Shown piece after piece: positions 59,505 to 64,000 of a DNA stretch of 64,000 bases. The notes beneath the pieces were generated by a model. That model searched no databases and was not told where the DNA came from. It saw only the letters and a program-made list of their open reading frames with translations. Source of the DNA: Arthrinium phaeospermum (taxonomy: Eukaryota; Ascomycota; Sordariomycetes; Amphisphaeriales; Apiosporaceae). The stretch is from assembly GCA_006503535.1 (NCBI GenBank), contig QYRS01000002.1:992001-1056000 (forward strand), read 5' to 3'. How positions within the stretch are numbered: the stretch's first letter is position 1; each line of letters opens with the position of its first letter. Made by a program: the position numbers and the translations under genes.

Positions 59505-60810
59505 ATGGAGAACCCGCTGATCTCAACGCAGAAGTCCTCCGACTCGGGGCTTCAAGCTGTGTTGCATCCGCTCGTCCTTTTGACCATCTCCGATTACATC
59601 ACACGACACACTTTGCGCGAGCAGAAGGGCCCGATTGTGGGAGCCTTGATGGGCCAACAAAATGGCCGTGAAATCACCATCGAGCACGCCTTTGAATGTG
59701 CTACAACTGTGAAGGATTATGGCAATGTGGTGCTGGAGCCTGATTGGTTTGCAACCAGACTGGACCAAAGTGAGTAGGCAAAGCAATCGCCTTGAAGAAG
59801 GAAATGCAGTGGGCAGAAATGCTAACCATAAACTCCCAGTGAAAACCATCCATAAAGCACCCCAACTCGACCTGGTCGGATGGTACACCGTCACCCCCAA
59901 GACCGGCCCAATGCCCTCTGTTTTGCCCATCCACAACTGGCTCCTCTCCGAACACAACGAGTCGTCACTGCTACTGGCCTTCCACTCGGAGGAGGCTGTC
60001 GACCATTCAGCAGGCAGCAAACTGCCCCTGACGATATACGAGAGTAACTTCGAGGTGGACGAGCCCAAGGCCGACCATGGCGAGGACAAGGAGATGAGAG
60101 ACGGCGATGCGCCTCTCAAGCTCAAATTCAGAGAGCTTCCATACTCGGTGGAGACGGGCGAGGCCGAGATGGTCAGTATGGACTTCGTCGTCCGAGGCGC
60201 CGGAAATGCCACTGCGGTGGAGACCAAGGAGCAGAAGAAGCCGCAGATGGTGGCTGTGGATACAGACCCAAAGGGCAAGCGGCGCATCGTGAGTCCCGAT
60301 AATGCCGAGGACGACTCAGCTGCCGCGCCCGAGGAGCACGTGCTCTCGCCGGAAGACGAGGAGCTCATCATGTCCTTGACTGGCAAGGCCAACGCCATCA
60401 AGATGCTCCAATCCCGGATACAGCTTCTTGTCAAATACCTGGAGCAGCTCCCGCCTTCTTTCACAGGAGGCAATACCACCGCCGCCGCTACGGAACCCAG
60501 CTCAGGCGCAACGCCTCATTCCACTCCGTCACACACGATCCTGCGGTCTATCCAAGCCCTGGCCAACCGCCTGGCTCTCATTGTGCCTTCGGCAACTGGC
60601 CAGTTCGAGCAAGAGATGCTCAGCGAGCGCAACGATGTGCAGCTCATGTCCCTGCTGAATGAAGTCATGAGCAGCTCTACCGACGCCCGCAATATCGCCA
60701 AGAAGCATAGCGCGGTCGAGGGTGCTAAGGGCAATTCTCGGAAGGGCATGCATGATATGGGAAGCAGCAGCAGTTATAACATGGCCGGCCCGGGAGATCT
60801 CACAATCTAG
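59505..60810 (+). CDS. csn6: COP9 signalosome subunit 6
   Basis: MPN-domain subunit of the COP9 signalosome, which removes NEDD8 from cullins; nucleus/cytosol. Exons 59505-59769 and 59840-60810 give 411 aa; the 70-nt intron has a GCTAAC branch. The MPN fold is visible: [39 protein letters not shown], then LDLVGWYTV and [18 protein letters not shown]. The JAMM metal-binding motif (EXnHXHX10D) is absent, as expected for CSN6 rather than CSN5. The [18 protein letters not shown] block and the C-terminal helices ([26 protein letters not shown]) are typical of CSN6. An acidic insert ([17 protein letters not shown]) lies after the first half of MPN. Rpn8 is the alternative but fits less well. Confidence 0.95.
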
Positions 60811-61551
60811 GACAAATTGTTTGATTCTTTGGAAAATCCCAGGCAATTACCAAGTCCGTGATTTAAGGGACGCGAGGGAGGGAAACGAATTCTGCTTTAC
60901 TTGCATTGGCATGGCGAAGGAGGCGTAAATATGGTGGCTTTGACAGCAGGATGACTTGAGTGAGTTGGCCTGTTAAGGGGGTTTCTGATAATGGAAGGCA
61001 GCGGGTTCCCATAGGCATATTTGATCAGGCCCAAGATTAGACAGTTTTCGCAGTCGTAGTAAGAGATACATATGACTGCTTGCAGCTTCACTCTCTTTCC
61101 ATACAGTTCGGTATATGTAGGGTGATTTCAAATCCTCCATTTGTGGTTATTTTGGGTTTCTTTAATAGCACAGCTCATAGCTCATGGCTTAGAAGCAATT
61201 ATCAGAGGTAATAAGCGGATATAGTGTGATAAAACGTTTAATTATTAGTTTATACATATTAGAGTGGTTTAAGAGACAGATACCAATAAGAACGGACAGT
61301 CGCAAAAGCAGAATATACCACCAATTCCACTCTAGCCTATTCCCAGCCCCTAAAGAGAAAGCCGCCAGCTCCCGGTGTCACCAAATATAAGTATTCATGT
61401 GCGTCGTCAAAAAGAAAAAAGTCGGACCAATTCACAAGCATTAATCCGACCGTGTTCTTCCTCCTTCCATTCCTCAGTCTGCAGGATGTATCAATCATTG
61501 CAAGGAGGAGCGGTAGAAGGAACTCGAACCTAAAGCCAACCAACCCCATTT
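60811..61551. other. Convergent intergenic region, AT-rich
   Basis: Between the 3' ends of csn6 and the polyol dehydrogenase gene. AT-rich around 61180-61265. No gene is seen. Confidence 0.5.
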
Positions 61552-63016
61552 CTAGGCTTCAATGACGACCTTTAATACCAAATTGCCATTGTCATCCACG
61601 GTCCGGCTCGCGAGCTCGAAAGCCTTCTTGGCGGCAGCAAGGCCTTTGAAGCGATGGGTAACCATGTCATCCAACTTCGGGAATTGATAACCTCCGTGTC
61701 CGCCGCCGCCATTGCCGTTCGACTGGCCGCAGAGCAAGCGGATGCCCGTGGGATACGTGTTGACGTAGCGGAAGATGCCGAGAATGTCGACTTCGCGGAG
61801 ATGGGCAGCAGACAGGGGTAGAGTCTGAATAGGGGTGCCCATCCCGACCATGATGACTTTGCCGCCCGGTCTTGTTGCGTAGATGCTGGTGTGCATACAG
61901 ACCTCCTTCCCGGTACACTCAAATGTGTAGTCCACTCCATTGTCTTCGTCCTCATTCTCCAGGTCAAGAGGGGTACTAGTCAGGGCAAGCAGATCGGCGG
62001 CCAGCCCCTTAGCACCCTCCAGCTTCCCGTGGATAGAATCTGAGAATAGACTTGCAGGGGTCGTGGTGCCAGTTTCCAGAGGCGAAGATGCCCCCGAAGA
62101 ATCAGTTCCGAAGGAAGAGCTGCTCGAGGAGGTATGCAGGGGACGTTGGATAACATAGCCATGAGTGGCGAAGCCCTTCTCTATAGCATAATCCACCCGG
62201 CCCGCATCAAGATCGCAAATAGTGACATTTGTGCATCCCGAGCGGCGTGCCATGGCGGCAGTGAGAAGTCCAACTGTCCCCGCACCCATGACGAGGGCAG
62301 TCGAGCCGGGAGTTGGACAGGCACGGTTCACGGCATGTATAGCCACAGACAGGGGTTCAAGTAACGCCGCTGCATCAAAGGACACATGCTCCGGAAGTCT
62401 GTTATTTAGTCAGTCAGATGATCGTGTTCTATAAATTTCATCAGAACGTACTTGTAGCACCAAACTGCTGGATGGTTGATCCTCTCTTGCAATGTGCCCT
62501 GGAAGTGGGGGACGCTCTTTGCACTACTCCTAAACCGCATTCGCTTGCAGAGGTTGTATCTGCCCTTGCGGCAGATATTACACTGGCCGCACGGCAGACC
62601 GACTTCAAGCGCGACTCTATCGCCAACTCGGAAACCTGATACCTGCGGCCCCATAGCCACCACGACACCTGATGATTCATGTCCGAGTGACAAAGGCGCA
62701 CAAGCACATAGGTCGCCGTTTGCAAATTTCTTGTAGTATGATACGTCTGACCCGCAAATCCCTGTTGATCTAATGGCAATCTGGAGCTCTCCGACGCCCG
62801 GGTCTTCGATGGATCTGACTTCCTGCGCAGATTGTGTGGTTAGTACTCCGTATTTGGCATGCATATTCTCAAGGGCTAGCGTTACGGGTCGCAAACACAT
62901 GAAATAGCAAGCTGGGGCACCATTCGACTCACCAATCGCATGTCCCTTGGCCCATGCAATACAGATGCATTGACGGGAGAGGACTTTGAATGAACGGGTA
63001 GATGCATTGGTGCCAT
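61552..63016 (-). CDS. Zinc-dependent sorbitol/xylitol dehydrogenase-like enzyme
   Basis: Medium-chain dehydrogenase/reductase of the polyol dehydrogenase group, NAD-linked oxidation of a sugar alcohol in the cytosol. Exons 63016-62933, 62822-62452 and 62398-61552 give 433 aa; introns have CTAAC and CTGAC branches. Catalytic zinc ligands are Cys in GICGSDV, the GHE histidine/glutamate pair, and the EP glutamate. The structural-zinc loop CGQCNICRKGRYNLC is intact. The Rossmann motif is GAGTVGLLTAAMA, and the following Asp (CDLDAGR) favours NAD over NADP. At about residues 234-282 a Ser/Thr-rich insert interrupts the Rossmann fold, making the protein about 70 residues longer than typical xylitol dehydrogenases. 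Sorbitol, xylitol or L-arabitol are all possible substrates. Confidence 0.92.
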
Positions 63017-64000
63017 CTCGTCAATAACGGCCGATGGAGCCATTGACAGATATCAGGAGCGTGGGGTGGGCGTGGGGTGTAATGAGGTTGCTGCTGGTGA
63101 TAGGTGCAATCCACGATTGTGGGTTGGTTAGGGGGCAAGGATCAAGGCCTGGAATGACCACTCAGTGTAGGCAAGTAATAAGCATGTAAGGCAGGCACAC
63201 AGAAGAAATGAGGCTTGCTTGACAAAGATGAGCTCGTAGATAGGAAACTAGGAAGTCAGTACCAGGCTGCAGTTAGCAAAATTAGAGAGAAGTTCCCGCC
63301 CCTTATGTACCTAACATGACGGGAGACCTCTGGCATGAAGGACCGCGTTTAGAGGCCAATTTCAGATGTCGATTACATAGAGCGTGTGAAGAAGGTCTCT
63401 GTGGACCGGGCTGATCCAAGACTGCTGGTGTATGTGAGGAATTGTGCCAGTTCTGCCAGGTCCAGTCAAATAGCAACGGGTTATCTCAATAAACAGCGAG
63501 GGCCACTTCACAATCTCGGGGGATGCTACTCAAGCAGCTAGCGACTATGCAGCGAATGCATTACTCCACAGGATTTGGAAGTGTAAGGCCCATGTTCATG
63601 GATGGTGTGGTAGGCAGTGGCTGTAGCCCGCATGGTGCTTGAAGTACCCTATGTCTGCAGAGATACTGCCGGATTGTGTCATCCAGGTACCGTGTATGAG
63701 CTGTCCACCTCGAAAGGCTGCAAGGCGTATGTATAGTTGACCACTGGCGTATAGCTGGGGACCCTGCTTCGGTGTTTCTTGCTCCTGTTCGTTGGTAATG
63801 AAGGCTCCACTTGGAAGCATACCTTACCTACCACTCGGATATGAAGCCATGGCAGCGGAGACGGCTTGACCTAGCGAAGTAGGCATGGTTCAACCAGCCA
63901 ACCATGTGCTGGCTACTGTCTGGATGGTAGACAAAGAACGTTTGTATATACATGTATGTGTGGGCCGATCCGAGGAGAGGACTCGAACGTCAACTGAACC
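63017..64000. other. Intergenic region to window edge
   Basis: Promoter region of the polyol dehydrogenase gene and unknown sequence beyond. No gene is supported. A T-loop-like GTTCGAGTC on the minus strand near 63980-63990 was examined as a tRNA and not accepted. Confidence 0.45.

Noticed and set aside
63960..64000. tRNA-like T-loop (GTTCGAGTC on the minus strand)
   Set aside because: Only the loop matches; the flanking stem pairs poorly (about 3 of 5) and the rest would lie outside the window.

Overview
The window is a stretch of nuclear chromosome from a filamentous ascomycete, most likely a Sordariomycete. Genes are spaced at 1-3 kb on both strands. Introns are short (mostly 48-152 nt) with GT..AG ends and CTNA-type branch points. 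The best-recognised proteins (a NIT-4/NirA nitrate regulator, an Hce2-type secreted protein, a soluble hybrid histidine kinase, an HxkC/NAG-type hexokinase) are typical of filamentous fungi. I see no operon, CRISPR array, rRNA, confident tRNA, intact transposon or phage. Exon-intron models were rebuilt by eye from splice signals and reading-frame closure. Nearly all close exactly in frame.

Layout. 0-6 kb: a protein-kinase-like gene, then the nitrate-assimilation activator nit-4/nirA. 6-12 kb: a small secreted Hce2-like protein and a DHA1-type drug/H+ antiporter. 12-18.5 kb (minus strand): the La RNA-chaperone and a large GAF/histidine kinase/receiver protein. 20-26 kb: an alpha/beta hydrolase, an unrecognised protein with a CxxC pair, the scavenger decapping enzyme DcpS, and a GILT-family thiol reductase whose 3' coding end overlaps DcpS tail-to-tail. 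26-32 kb: an atypical hexokinase with an 18-nt microexon, a UPF0658-like Golgi membrane protein, and 3-ketodihydrosphingosine reductase. 32-38 kb (minus): a 14-TM MFS transporter with a 25-nt microexon and the spliceosomal CDC5/CEF1 factor. 38-40.6 kb is a gene-empty divergent intergenic region. 40.6-47 kb: a seven-exon, seven-TM membrane protein and a GRAM/VASt sterol-transfer (LAM-type) protein. 47-57 kb: a doubtful small ORF, an MIT/coiled-coil protein resembling Atg38/NRBF2, an L-type-like cyclin, and two unrecognised low-complexity proteins. 57-63 kb: ADE1 (SAICAR synthetase) divergent from CSN6, and a zinc-dependent polyol dehydrogenase.

The genes do not form a metabolic cluster. They are mostly single housekeeping genes (mRNA decay, splicing, La, purine synthesis, COP9, sphingolipid synthesis) mixed with accessory transporters and one candidate effector. 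I found no convincing undescribed multi-gene system. The most unusual observations are gene-level: the coding overlap of DcpS and GILT, two microexons, a pseudo-receiver inside the histidine kinase, substituted motifs in the kinase-like and hexokinase-like proteins, a Ser/Thr-rich insertion in the polyol dehydrogenase, and the CX4C site of the GILT protein.
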